From Wyeomyia smithii (Eukaryota > Arthropoda > Insecta > Diptera > Culicidae): a stretch of 64,000 bases of DNA. Each line of letters begins with the position of its first letter. Within the stretch, counting starts at the first letter, position 1. The stretch spans positions 91,767,902 through 91,831,901 of the forward strand of contig NC_073695.1 in NCBI RefSeq assembly GCF_029784165.1. Direction: 5' to 3'. Positions 48,341-60,614 of this stretch are shown piece by piece. The notes beneath the pieces are model-generated. The model was not told the DNA's origin. It ran no database searches and saw nothing but the letters and a program-made list of their open reading frames with translations. The translations under genes were made by a program, and so were the position numbers.

Positions 48341-50031
48341 GCGCCGTAATATCCGAACAAAGATTTGCGACGCCTGCGCTAAATTGCTGATAAGGCGGAG
48401 GACACTGCCAACCAGCGACGGCGGGAATCAACTCGTCGTTTCACCCAACAGATGAAAATTGTTGGGCTTCCGACAGATTTATCCGATCCCTCGTGTACGC
48501 TCTTTTGTTGCTCTTCCGTTTCGTGTTTCCCCATTGGCGCCGTCTGACGGCGTTCTCAAACAATCTCCTACGCTCTCTCGGCACAGACAATGTTAGAGCG
48601 CTATTCACAAACGTCCGTCTGCTTGAAGACATGTGGCTGTGTCTGTCAGCTCTTGTTTTTTTTACTAGAAATGCGGGTGGAAAATTGCCGTATCAGAAAA
48701 TCACTAATACCGATTTAAACTCAAACTCACAATGCTCTCACGCTGGAGGGATCTGCTAGTAGCGGTGAAAGAGGACCGAACACCTGTAAAGCATCATTAA
48801 AAAGATGTTTTTCCTCATTTGAGGGTTGCCAGTGGTCAGCTTGATGTGTTTGACAGATAGATTGCACATGTCTATCTGTTTAAATTGTTGTTCAATCAGA
48901 AGTATCATGTTTGAATTTTACCGTGAGTCACCAAAATACGTGCAAACGTATTATTCAAAACAACTTTTGAAATGTTACCGTTGTCTGGTATTTTTGGTCA
49001 CACTTGCGTCAACTTTTCCTATTTTCTCTTCAAGTACACAAGTGTGCGTTTCAACTTAGCATCCCGTTGTCCATTGTTTTTGTCTTCCGCAGCATAATTT
49101 GTTCTCAGAAGTTCTTTCCATCATTCAGATTTCTAGCACCAGGGAGGAAAACGATGTAATGGTGCCCCACCTTAATTTGGCAACCTCTGCCACCTCTTTG
49201 TTATATTCATTTGTATTCATACTGTTGCTCAAGGTTGTCCGTACGCGCTCTGGCTGAGTCGTGAGAAAAGCAAAAGTGAACCAATGACGATTTCTTCGCG
49301 AACGGAGTGGTTGATTTTTACCAGACGGGATGCGACGGTCGTAATGAGTAATAAGTGATATTTGTCACGATTTATGGTAGAGCTCTCTGAACAGTTAAGT
49401 GTGCTCTAGTGTATATGGCAACTAATACATAGAAAATCATCATCTTTTGATGCGTATCGAGATCTGAAAATTTGTATTCTAGTGGAAGTGTTTTTCGTGT
49501 GCATAAAGAAAGAAGACCCTATTGCGATTGTTGTTTTCTCTTTCGTGTTTTTCTTAGGAGAAACTCAGGATAGCGCAATTTTAACATGCATACTCTATGT
49601 TTCATGGCTTTTAGTCAGTTAAATCAAACAGATAAAGAAAAATAAAATATTCGTACTATTACCGTTACCTGATATTTTCAATATAAACAAAGAAGAGATG
49701 ATATGTTATGTTTCATTTAAATACAATAAGTAAATCTAAGATTTCGTTCAAAACTGAATGAATTATTTCAGTTCACGGTTTAACTCATCATTGTAGTAAT
49801 TGTTTCAAATTACAAACATTTCTTTGAAGTATAATTATTTTGTCTTGGATAATGTTAACAGCCATTTTGTAGGAATCAGAAGAAGCAATATAATTAAGTT
49901 ATCTTTTATACAAGAAACCATCTAATAAAATAGTGATGCGGTCACCCAAAGTATAAGATGATGATATTCAAAATTCAATTCAAATTTATTTGTAACTAGC
50001 TGACCCGGCAAACTTCGCTCCGCCTATTTAA

Positions 50032-50586
50032 GGGGTTATATACCTTTTTGGTCGAGAAAAATGAGAGAAGTTTGAATTTATTTTTAAGTGCATAGCACCA
50101 TTTTAATTGCATCAAAGCGGTATTTTTCTGAAAGTACAGTTTATCAACAACAAAAAAATACGTTTGATTTTGCGATATACCAATTATTACTGGAGTAATG
50201 GCCGTTTTCCCGAAACGCTTTTTTTTCGCAGAGGCTTGCGGTGATCCTGATAAAGACTCAGCGGGTCAACTGAATTAAAAAAAAACTCATATTATTTCAT
50301 TAGTTTAGAAGTATGCCGTGTCCTTGAACGATCGCTTTTTTGAGTATTTTGTTTTCAGCGCAAACGGGAACGTTTTTCCCAAAAAATGCCCGTTTGAGCG
50401 CTAAAAATTGCATTAAAATTTTTTTGCGGCAAAATGTAACTGTATGTTTCAAAAAGCGATCGTTCAAGGGCCTATTGCTCAGATCTGTATGAAAATTTGT
50501 GAGAATGTTCTAAAGATGTTGTGGTTCATGATAATGTAATAAAAAATGTTTCGATTTTTTGAAAAATAAAAAAGGTATATAACCCC
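50032..50586 (+). mobile_element. TTAA-flanked MITE, copy 2 (intact), 555 bp
   Basis: Perfect 18-bp inverted repeats GGGGTTATATACCTTTTT / complement, with TTAA on both sides (50028-50031, 50587-50590). TTAA with G/C-run tips is the pattern of piggyBac-type insertion, though a TTAA inside a longer palindrome is possible. No transposase. Homologous copy in inverse orientation at 10825-11509. Confidence 0.8.
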
Positions 50587-50865
50587 TTAAGTGTTTAATT
50601 TAATAATTTTAAACATTTCAAATTTATTGATTGATTGATTGCGATTTGTTTATATTGTTATATTGGGTGTTATTTGGTCATTTTCGGGTGTTTTCCAGAC
50701 ACCGGAAGTCGCCATTCTACAATTCAAAATGTTGTCTGAGGTCGATTTGTGGCTTCAGTGCGTCATAACAATTCGGTAAATACCCATGTTGGGTGGTATT
50801 TGGTCATTTGCCGCTGTTTTTCAGAAACCAAAGTCGCCATCATTCAGGTTAAAGAAACACTAATA

Positions 50866-51126
50866 AACAATATCGCACGCTAGCCTGGGGGCTAATGCGG
50901 TCTCGATCAACTAGATTAGTTGAGAGAATTCGTTATCGATGTTGTTTTCGGCACATTTTGTATGTTGTAGGATAAGTACAACGATACACCGTGCCCCAGT
51001 GCTGAGTCGAGAAAATTTCCAGCTCGAAAAGTTTCTCGACCTGATCGGGAATCGAACCCGATATCACAACGGTGTGGGAGAGCTAGTCGACCGACATCGC
51101 TAACCACAGAACCACGGGGACCACAC
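50866..51126 (-). mobile_element. tRNA-derived SINE with perfect 15-bp TSD
   Basis: On the minus strand the head reads GGTCCCCGTGGTTCTGTGG, with an A box in TGGTTAGCGATGTCGG (51106 to 51091) and a perfect B box in GGGTTCGATTCCC (51059 to 51047). The direct repeat AAAGAAACACTAATA flanks the element exactly (50851-50865, 51127-51141). Length is 261 bp, with no long poly(A). The duplication is undamaged, so the insertion is fairly young and later than its host element. Confidence 0.92.
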
Positions 51127-51646
51127 AAAGAAACACTAATATTGGGTGGTATTTGGCCATTCTCGGCTATTTTCCAGACACCGGAAGTCGCCATCTTGGA
51201 TTTCCAAACAGTATTTGGAGACATGCCAGAAGAAGGAAGGGTGTCTAAACATATTGAAGATGTATGTTACACTTAAAAACATCCACCTGCCAAATTTGGT
51301 TCCATTTACTTGATTAGTTCTCGAGATGTGCAGAAATTAGTGTTTCATTTGTATGGAATCCCTCTCTTCCAGAAAAGGGAAGGATGTCAAACCAATATGG
51401 AGATATTTGATACTCCTTAAAACATCCACATGCCAAATTTGGTTCCATTTGCTTGGTTAGTTGCCGAGATGTGCATAAATTTGTGTTTCATTTGTGTGGG
51501 ACCACTCCCTTTCAGAAGAGGGAGGTGTCTCGAACTATCTTAGCCCCTTAGACCCTTAAAAACTCTATATACAAAATTACACGCAGATCAGTTCAGTAGT
51601 TTCCAGACAGACAGACAGACAGAGCTGCATTTTTATATGTTTAGAT

Positions 51647-54524
51647 TTTGCGATCTTCAATTGTCAATTTATTTCTCCCACATGACTATATCATAACCAT
51701 GTGATTATTCAAGCCACACTATGATTGTTCAATCCTAGCGAGATTTCCCCTACGCGTTGTTCTCTACTGTTTTTTGCTCAACAACTTGAGCCTTTAAAAC
51801 TGATTCATTACTACTGCATTATCTATGGAAAACAAAATTGTGTATATGTAAAAACAGTACACTTGACATCAATTGCAATAAAACGCAGTGAGAAGAGATG
51901 ATTAGCCTTTTCGAGAACATATTCAAGTAGCGGGCAGTTTGCTCTTAAATAAAATATGAAGCGTCTCCATCTGTTTGAAAACGATGGAGGTTCCTTAATA
52001 TTTGATTTTGTAAATTGAATTCGCCATGATCTCAAAATCATCTAATTTATTTCTTCAATCTAAAAACGACTCAACGAGATGGCATCCAATGAATAAGAAA
52101 AAGATGTTAAGTTTGTTTATTTTTGTGTGAAATTAACCGGATGAAAAAAACTGAGTCTGCCAAATTTATTCATTATCGCGGATCTCTGTGAACTGGTTAA
52201 CGATGAAACACTGATATACTCCCCCGCATATATCGTACAAATATGTTAATATCAATCCAATTAGCCGAAGCAACCGGCGAAAGTACATCCGATGCCTTAG
52301 GATAAACAAAGCTAAACCGGCAAAGTATCAAATTTTTCCATGCCAGCTTATCCGGATAAGCAAACTACCAGCAGGTGCTGCTTCTGACGTTGAAATCGAA
52401 CCTGGTGCCCCACACCCCATGCCAGTGCGACCGAGACTGGTTTTTCTCATTGCTGTCACATATCGCATGTGCTGAAATTTGCACGGAAACGTCCTGTCAG
52501 CTTAATCATTTATATTTTCTGACACTTGTTGCTAAACTGCGATACATGGTTCGTGAGCAGGTTTTAAAATGCTTTCAAAAGTGATAGATATATTTATAAA
52601 CTAACATAAAAACATTTAAGATTCAAGTGGTAATCTGAGTCAGAATATTCGATAATAAACGCCATCGAAAAAATGACGAACCGGAAGCGTAAACATTCGT
52701 TCATAACTGACCTCAACAAAATCGTTTTCTTTAGTCAACCAGCTGCACTTGAATCAATTGAATTTAGCACTATATTATCGTGTAGCTAAGCGCTGTAGGC
52801 CATCAATCATTTTTTCAGTACAACACCCCATATGCCGCGTCACAACGTTACCAGCTCTGGCTACAAAGGCGAGACTGCTGGGAAGGAAACAGTCTCGATT
52901 CACTGTAAAAGTGAAGCGTCATTATGTCTCGTGCACTCTGCTGCTAGATTAGCCTGAAGCCATTAAACTATCGTCATATATTATACTATCCAGCAGGCCC
53001 AGGTAAACAACATTATGAAAACTATGACTGATGGGAACAACGTGTACTTCTGTACAGCGACACAAAACATCTCCGGCAGCAACTGCCTGCCACTCGACAC
53101 AGGATGAGATGAATGAAAGTGGTGTCAAGCGGTATCGTATAGCGCAGAACGGTGAACGGTGACAGTTTCCCATGCTTTTCCGTTATTTTTCCTGGCTCAT
53201 TCACGCGACATTGTATCACAGCTGCTTCGCTTTTACCAGGCATTATGCCTTTGCCTGCCGGAGCCTATTATGATAAGATTTTAATCAAAAATTTAAATTT
53301 AAGCCCAGACTATACTCACCTAGGAGCGAGAGGCCGGAAATATGATACCAACCAGACAGCAAGAAAATGCAAATTAGAACAGTTACTGGATGCTTTGAAA
53401 GGTGGAAGAATTGAAAACAGGTGGTAGCCGAGAAATGTTGGTGAACCCTAGCGCTAATGTAAAGCTGTGGGATACAAACTCAGTTGAGGACAGGTATAGG
53501 AAAGCCTCGAATCTAACTGTTTTCATAGTACATGAGGGAGAACATAGCGTACGCATTTTTCCTCAGAGCGGTGATTTTTTTTGTACAACAAGTTGAGCAT
53601 TTATTGATAAGGTCGCTTGTCTATTTGAATCATACACGCTAGGAAATGCAAATAGTATTCTTGAACCAGTTTTTTTGCCTAGATGGAATTGAATTGATAA
53701 AATGATATGCTTGTGATAAAAATAAAGTTAGTCTGATAGACTAACTCTAGAACCGTTGTTGAGGTGTAACTGCTGGAGGCGGTTGAGTATGAACTGTTGA
53801 TTTTGCAACAGATCATTGTTAAGTCATAATAGGGAAAAGACTATCGTTTAGTAACAGGGCGGAGATTGTAGGGAATGTATGCCGTCTTCTGAAGGTCCTG
53901 TGTATTATTTCTTGTAGTACTACATCCTCTTTTAATCGGTGCTTTCAAAATTACTTTACTTTTTCAACTAGCAAATAAAAGATGAATATAATAAAAAGGT
54001 ACTAAGCTTGGTTTAACGCACTAGCTGTTGACCCCGGTCCATTAACAAACGGTACGTTAGTTGAAGTGCTAGATGGAATTACCTCCCCAGACGTCGATGA
54101 TCAGCACATTGATGCGGAACGATCCAAGTAGAATAGTGTAGCAATTGCATACCATATTATGTTGTTCGATTCTGGATAGTGAGAAAAAAATCTGCAATGT
54201 GTTTGGTTGTGACAAATGCTAAAAACTAGCTAAAAACTAATGTAGTTGTTTCATTAGTCGTATCTCGGCGGTTATAGCTAATAAGCTTTATTGAGTAAAT
54301 GAATAGATTTTTAAAACAAATTTATCATCTTGTTATACAATCAATTTATTTATTTCATTTACCAGCCAATATGAGCATTAACTTATATTTTATTTTTGAA
54401 TTTTAAATTTGAACATAGATTTGTATGGTAAAAATTGTATTCTAAATTTGTAAAGCTAAATAATAAGAAATATTATGCGATGCAATATTGCATAAAACTT
54501 TACATGCTTTGTTCACCTTTACGA
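51647..54524. other. Unassigned DNA
   Basis: Moderately GC-rich patches occur at 52370-52510 and 52740-53470. The plus-strand frame 53152-53427 and several others there show no motif I recognise, and overlap minus-strand frames. No repeat ends seen. Confidence 0.3.
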
Positions 54525-54672
54525 TTAAGCTTAACCCGTTCCCCGCGGGTGATGCCATATGGCATCATCTGACATATAAACTTTGGTAACAGCTAAACAA
54601 CTATACTTGAAATTTCTCACGATGAAAATATTCTAAGCAGTTAGAGAACAGATGGATCTTCAACTTGTAATA
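54525..54672 (+). repeat. Dispersed repeat, copy 2 (partner at 21885-22040)
   Basis: Shares 'tgatgccatatggcatcatc', 'aaactttggtaacag' and 'agaacagatggatctt' in order with 21885-22040. It is cut or bounded by the MITE that follows. Confidence 0.5.
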
Positions 54673-54907
54673 TAGGGGAACCGCTTCCATATTCATCTCA
54701 GTACCTATATTCATCTCATCACGCCTTTTTGATCAATTTATCGTCAAATTTTACCATATTTTCAACGTAAAACTTTTAGTCACTTGAGAAAACCTAGAAG
54801 CAAATAGATTTACTTTCAAAAAATTGTAGAAATTTGACGGTAAATTGGACAAATGAGAGAAATAAGATGAGCAACCTGTTGAGATGAATAATGGAGCGAT
54901 TACCCTA
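54673..54907. mobile_element. MITE with 28-bp inverted repeats, 235 bp
   Basis: Left end TAGGGGAACCGCTTCCATAT then TCATCTCA (54673-54700) pairs with 54880-54907 with about 5 mismatches. The subterminal 'attcatctca' motif repeats inside. A TA lies at both tips. Confidence 0.8.
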
Positions 54908-55499
54908 ATACCAGGGCTCGACGTTTTATTTGGCATCGAAAAAAAAATTGATTTTCCCCATTTCTTGTACTCCTCTCTTGGTAGATTTTCGAGGGTCGAA
55001 AAATCACAACTTCGAGCGCTCTGGGGTGCCTCAGAGTCAATCATGTCCGACTGAACTGTAATTTTGCATAGATGATTTTTGGGCCAATAAACAAAGTGTA
55101 CATGGTTGATCTTCGAAATTTGACATGACCCTCTTCGCTGCCACCCTAATGTATATCGTCACAATGATAGAAAACATTTGGAAAAACAATAATTCAGCTC
55201 GACAATCGAAAAAATTTATTGCACCCCAAAAAACAGTAACCCAGCGATTGCTCAGTATCTCAAAAAAAGACCTTTGTACCTACAGTGGCCTTGTAACGGG
55301 AATCAGAACATAAACGTTCTTGTAATTCCCTGATGAAGGTGCAATATACATCGAAACGTTGGTTGAAAAAAGAGATATTGATTCGTTTTATTACTGAAAG
55401 ACTGCGAAGCCGAAAAACACCCCCTGATAAAATCCCTCAGTCGATAGCATGAATTGCAATTACCTTTCCAACATAGCATTTTTAAATAGCTTCTCAAAA
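54908..55499 (+). other. Possible Penelope-like element terminus
   Basis: A plus-strand frame of 62 codons (55125-55313) runs up to the hammerhead-like motif at 55313-55360. The order fits the terminal region of a Penelope-like element, whose long terminal copies carry hammerhead motifs, but no reverse transcriptase or GIY-YIG domain is seen here, so this is a weak call. Confidence 0.25.
55313..55360 (+). ncRNA. Hammerhead-like motif
   Basis: The conserved core is present in order: CTGATGA (55330-55336), a short stem GGTG/CATC with 7-nt loop, then GAAA (55353-55356). AACGT at 55313-55317 can pair with ACGTT at 55356-55360 to close stem III, followed by T as the NUH-type cleavage base. Stem I is poorly formed and one extra base lies between CTGATGA and stem II, so activity is doubtful. 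A hairpin GGGAAT...ATTCCC (about 55298-55330) competes. Confidence 0.35.
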
Positions 55500-56480
55500 A
55501 ATGAGTCGTGTTTAAAAAAAGTAAACCAATAGCACAAAATAGTCCCTTTTGCTCATAGATAGTCTATGCAAAGTTTCAGCCAAATAAAAACGACAATTTA
55601 AAAAAAAATATCAAAACTAAGATTTTTTTTTGTTTTTGATCATAACCTTTTTTTTTTTATTTTCATGAAAAACAAATTTTTTTTCAGGGTGTATATTTTT
55701 TCGAAAAAAAAACAAAATTATCAATAGGTGGTACAGCGGTAAATCGGCGAAATTCAGCATCGGCCGGGAAATTTACAAAAACCCGAGAAATGCCGCGTAG
55801 GTATACCAAACATGAAACATTCCGATTTGAAATCTGCGAAATTCATGAAAACCAGCAACACGGGCAAAGCTGAGAAGATTATTGGGCACCTCGATGGCAA
55901 CGGGACGTTTTACTACGCAACCAATAAGATGAAACAGTACTGCCTCTCTGATTGTGATAGACGTGATTTTGTCAGCCTGGAATCATGAATTGTACGATTA
56001 AATTATCGTATATTAAAATAATTAAACCATTTGTTGTTTGTTTTCATCAGAAAAATCACTTCGAGTATTCAGTGTGTTCTGAAGAAGAAACTTGACGCGA
56101 AATTACCGAGAATTTCGAATATTTTCTATTTCGCCGTCCGAAAATTTTCGATTTTTTTGGAGTGAATTTTCAATTTTTTTGCAGCGAACTACCACTTTCC
56201 TTAATTATTATCTGCCGAAGACATCACGTCGATTCTGGCTCGAAAAACATTGGTGACATATTGATCGTGATTAAAGAAAAACTCAGATTACTAATAGCAC
56301 AAAATGGCATCTTCAACCCATGAGAATATCTGAGCAAAGTTTGAACCAGATCAAAAACGCTCGATTGAAATAGTTTTTTATGCAATTGCACTTCAATTTT
56401 AGATATTAAATGAATAAATCGTTGAATAAATAAAAAAAAAACATCTAATACAAAATTAATTTTAAAAAATTAGCAATTTC
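55500..56480 (+). repeat. AT-rich dispersed repeat enclosing a short ORF
   Basis: The text at 55525-55600 ('aatagcacaaaatagtccc', 'gcaaagtttcagccaaat') is repeated with changes at 56296-56365. Homopolymer-rich sequence between resembles the interior of the 8314-10687 element. A GC-richer island with an open frame sits between the two repeats. Confidence 0.4.
55812..55988 (+). CDS. Short unassigned ORF, 58 codons
   Basis: Function unknown. The frame is open from 55743; the first ATG (55812) has a good insect start context (CCAAACATG). The predicted peptide begins MKHSDLKSAKFMKTSNT, is rich in Lys and Asp, and ends with CDRRDFVSLES at a TGA. Composition and higher G+C make it look more like former coding sequence than its AT-rich flanks. 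It has no membrane segment and no recognised domain. It may be a transposon or processed-gene fragment, since it lies between two copies of a repeat; it may also be chance. Confidence 0.2.
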   Translation: MKHSDLKSAKFMKTSNTGKAEKIIGHLDGNGTFYYATNKMKQYCLSDCDRRDFVSLES

Positions 56481-58511
56481 TCTATTATTAGATCAAAACC
56501 GATTCAACACAAAGTTCGTGCATCCAGCTTTGAAAAAAATGGCTCTAACGTACCTAAAATGAAAAACACTGTGACAACTGCAGCTCAACACTCATTGCTC
56601 TTTTGGCATTGCAAAATTTCTACAAGAAACCCTTTATTCGCACGAGGCTTCCTTTAAATCAATCGTCACTTTTTTATTGACAGAATGCAAATTAAACATA
56701 TGATTTCATTCGGATCAATAGCAACTTCGTTAAATTGATTGAAATAATGAATAAAGGTTTTTTCATGTCATCAACTCGCTCATATACGTGCACCGCCCAT
56801 GAAGAGATTTAATAGCGTCCAAATTCATCATACTCTAATCGAAATAGTGTTCATTAAACAGCTTTATTGACAGCCGAAGCAAAGCGACATATGTTTTTCG
56901 GTTGACTGCATCTATTAGTTATAGCTTGAGTAATGAACTGATGCCAAAATTTTGCCCATATTTTCGGACCAATTGCATCAGTTTGGCATCGGTTCCATTC
57001 CAGCCAAGCAATCATGTAGACACGCGACTGGTTCATCAACCTTGCTCGTTTCGCACGCCTGACAGCATTCCTAATATTAGTTTTACTAGCACTAGATATA
57101 TAGTACAACGATCCGTATTGCTGCTGAACCTGCTCCGTGCTCCTACATTGTATAAGATTTATTTTAATGGTTTAATTATTTTTTAAACGCTTCTTAAATC
57201 AAGTTCCATGTTTAGATTTCTTCTTGGCACCATTAATGTGCTTTAAAAAATGTCTCTAGCCAGCTTAAAAGTGCATTATATTTTCTTTATTTTCGTTGAA
57301 ATAATATAGCTACCAACTTGACATTCAGGAGCGTATATTTAAAATAAACTCATACCGAACTCAAACTTTCCCGAAATATTAAGCCACCTTCACCCTCCAG
57401 ACCTTTTCCCAGATCAAGGCAGACGAAGCATACGCAAAAAGCAACTGCGAATGCCCCGCAGTAGCACAGCACAGCACATCAAGAAAACTTACGAGCGCTA
57501 TTATGTGTCAAGGGCGACCGATGTACATATTTAGACCGACAGCAAATGAAACTATTTCCGATAACTGGGAAGTTCGTTCCGCAGGTGGGTGATTCTCGAT
57601 GAAGTATTTTCGGCTGGCATCTGACTGAAACTGGCGGTATTATTAAAATGCGTTTGATGACGAGATGTTGATACTAAATTGTCTAGAAAATGAGATCATT
57701 ATTAAATAGAAGGAGAAGTGAAGTCTCGCACTGCGACATTTTAATGATAATCTAATAGTAAAACAGTTTTTATGATACCCAATCTATTCTTACTCCAAAT
57801 GGAATATGAAAACAGTATTCACATTGAAATCTTTTTTACAACCAGAAAAATAGTATAACGCATCATTCACGTTTTGACGCAACCTGATACAAGCATAAAA
57901 CTTTCAATCCCCAGTTATTTAACCTTTTCTCGTTTCGACTATGTTGGATGATGTCACCTGCTCATTTGGTGGCAATAAAAGCGTATCGCCGTTAGACATT
58001 AAACTTGAGTGAACTTCCTAAGATACAGATCAAAATAGCAGCACAGCAAAATTTGAAATTTACTTCTCGCTGCGAGACACGCCAAGAAAAGCACTACCGT
58101 AAAGAGCAGGGCACCTAGAGATCTACCAAACATCGCGTAATCGAGCTGCCTTCAATCCTACTTGTCTATCGCTTACTCTACAGTATTTATTTACGAATCA
58201 CTAAAATCGTCGTTGGCCGCTATTGGTAAACAACGATCGATCTATTTACTACGGGGTTAGCTGAAGCGTTCAGTGCTTAACGTCTGTAGATCGATACCCC
58301 GCATTCGTTTCATTGAAGCCGAACTGCAAACTGCGAAAGTTGAACTGTTCATTGAGTGCGTAGTAAACAAAACTAGTTACTTCCTAACGCTAATGGAGCC
58401 GAACGGAAAAGTAATCGGAGCCAAGTCAAGAGCAGTCAAGGGTGTGAGGTTTTGAATGAAGGTGCAATTTAAATTCATTGTTACTTTTGTTATTATTACA
58501 TACGATAAGAG
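56481..58511. other. Unassigned DNA
   Basis: Opposing frames at 56854-57108 (minus) and 56902-57186 (plus) overlap and show no domain. A 60-codon plus frame at 58273-58455 also has none. No repeat ends seen. Confidence 0.3.
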
Positions 58512-59246
58512 TACCGTAAACTGGGGTGACTTCGATCACTCTACCTCTTTTTCGAATTTGTGATAAAAAACGCTCGTAGAGATTGGGATTTGTCGTAATT
58601 TTCACTGATTATGTTTAGATATGTCTACATTGCTACTATTCATGCATTTCCTGCTCTTTAAATAGCGTTTCGCATACCAAAATATAGATTGAAAATAAAG
58701 TGGATTTTGAGCGATTTTTATCGCATACAAACAATCGGTTCAAGCAGTTACAAAAAAACAAGCTACGATACGTGCAGTTTGTTCCCATATTAGTTCTTAA
58801 GATAAGAAAAGATTAATACAACGATTTTCATTATTATTTTTGCATTTTTTCCCTCAAAGACAATGTTGAGTCCCAATAATCTTGACAGTGTATTACATGT
58901 TTTTTCCTCACGACAACCCAAGACGTCACGCAACATGCAACTTTGGACCATTAGATAAGTTATACTCCACCTAGCTTTTGATGATTTTGGACCCTTTTCC
59001 CTCTCAATGGACAATCGTTCATACATATTCTAAAAACTTTGTATGAATCTTAGACATTCGCCTACATAAACTGTTTACGTAGACTGTGAATAGCCCCAAA
59101 TTGCTTCTCATATTTATAAACTCATTGAAGTCGTTTTAGGTTGTTCAGATTTGTTAAGCAGAATTGTTGCTTAACTTCTAAAATAATGGCTGGATCTTGG
59201 TCAATGCATGCTAAAAAAGTGATCAAAGTCAACCCAGTTTACGGTA
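58512..59246. mobile_element. MITE, 735 bp, TACCGTAAACTGGGGTGAC family
   Basis: Left end 58512-58539 and right end 59219-59246 are 28-bp inverted repeats with two mismatches (TACCGTAAACTGGGGTGAC...GATCAC). Ends are close to those of the 20719-21608 element. Contains an older-looking PIF-type MITE relic. No transposase. Confidence 0.85.
58944..59097 (+). mobile_element. Decayed PIF/Harbinger-type MITE nested in the 735-bp element
   Basis: 'tggacaatcgttcatacata' then 'ctaaaaactttgtatgaa' and a closing 'tgaatagcccc' parallel the MITE at 8149-8309 ('gtggacaaccgctcatatta', 'ctaaaaattttgtatgaa', 'tggatggcccc'). The inverted ends are degraded. Confidence 0.5.
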
Positions 59247-60614
59247 TCAAATCAGTTGAAAAACAATAACTTGAACCGAAGTCCCGAGACTCAAGGCTCA
59301 TATGTTCATGCATTTGGGATCGATTGGTGAATCGATTTGTATGTATTACCTATTCCAAAGAACTTTTAGAAATTCAATCTTTTTTAAATCGTATCTTTCC
59401 GAAACTTATTTTAAATTGTATAATTTTTTTAATAGTAAATTAAAAACAAACGGGTTTCGTTTCAAAACTATTTTGCAGCGGTAGCCTGATACCTGTGTTC
59501 GACAACTCCGTCCGACCACATCGTTAACAAATGTTTTACAAACTTTTTCTATTTCCATACCCTCAAACCAGCTTACAGACCAATCAAAGGCGCCTTTATT
59601 CACTACTGCAAAAAATATATTCAAAGGAATCCATCCGAAAAATATATTAGGCAAACAGATGCAAAGCACTTCCCGTTACCTGTTTCTAATCGCCATTTGC
59701 ATCGAATTAGATAACTTTGTCGTCTGTTTCGTCCGGGCACACGAGTGATGCATCAGTTCAGTTCTTTTTCGTTGCAGTGTAGCATGCCTGCCACCTACAA
59801 TGCTACTGGCATCTACCTACACCAGATGTAGATGTGGCAAAATGCTTACATCACTTTTTTGCTTGCCTGTTAGTAACCTGTTAGTCTGCAGTCGCTATTA
59901 TTTTCGAAATGTGTCCTCTCACCGTTTATATCCGCAGCAGGCGGGTGAAACTCCTTCTCATCGCACTGGGAGTAGAAAATGGTTGGAGCTTTCCACTTTA
60001 CTTTTCCATTTAACGAATTCAACTGCAAAGATAGGAGGGAAGAAAATTGATGTGACGGTGCTGTTGACCCACTTGAAAACTGTACAATTATATCGATTTG
60101 TCAGAGTTACGACTGCTGTTGGTGCGGTGGCAGACTTAAAGCAGTTAAAGGAGTGTTGAAGAAGGTGGTTGAATTAATGCGTCCAATCAAGTTGCTTTCT
60201 GAATTTGGTAATTATAGCTCCAGTAGCACCAATGGCTGATCTTGTTTGTTCGATAGGAAAATAAATTACAGTTACTGAGAGAATTAGCTTTTTACTTTTA
60301 TTGTTTCTTACGGTTATATTTTTACTCGTGAGTTTTTACTTATGTTCTATAATTTATATTTTTTAGTCTTGTACGAGAAATACTAGAATCCAACACCTCA
60401 CCATACTGATTATGAATAAAAATTCACTGTCAATCAAAATATTGCGAACAATGTCTCTTACTAATTCAACAAAATCATAACGACACAGTGTTTTATATCT
60501 AGTTTACCCTATAAAATAATCCCATGATCCAAAAATGTTAGTTCAGACACGAAAATAACTTCAACTTTTTGCACATTTATTGTAAAAAAAATTCTATGAA
60601 ACTTTAAGGGTAGG
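59247..60614. other. Unassigned DNA
   Basis: The longest frame (59800-60159, plus, 119 codons) shows no domain. No repeat ends seen. Confidence 0.3.

Larger units (their letters stand above)
48181..49560. other. GC-richer, apparently single-copy DNA; possible promoter or first-exon region
   Basis: In contrast to its surroundings this block has no visible repeat structure, a higher G+C content at 48240-48660 and at 49225-49340, and two perfect CRE palindromes. Open frames (48493-48759 plus; 48441-48632 minus) overlap and show no domain. It could be the 5' region of a gene outside the window, on either strand. I cannot show transcription from sequence alone. Confidence 0.3.
49996..51646 (+). 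mobile_element. mini-me/HINE-like element with (GACA)n tail
   Basis: Starts CTAGCTGACCCGGCAAACTT, a 5' end common in arthropod repeats, and ends with GACAGACAGACAGACAGA (51606-51623) and 'tttttatatgtttagattt'. That combination matches dipteran mini-me elements with (GTCY)n proto-microsatellites, which have been grouped with DINE/Helentron-like elements. Inside are three ~55-bp repeats ('ggtgttatttggtcatttt' type at 50664, 50788 and 51142) and two repeats around 'ccaaatttggttccattt' (51293, 51433). A MITE (50032-50586) and a SINE (50866-51126) have inserted into it. Confidence 0.65.

Noticed and set aside
51606..51623. (GACA)n as an independent microsatellite
   Set aside because: It is better explained as the 3' part of the mini-me/HINE-like element beginning at 49996.
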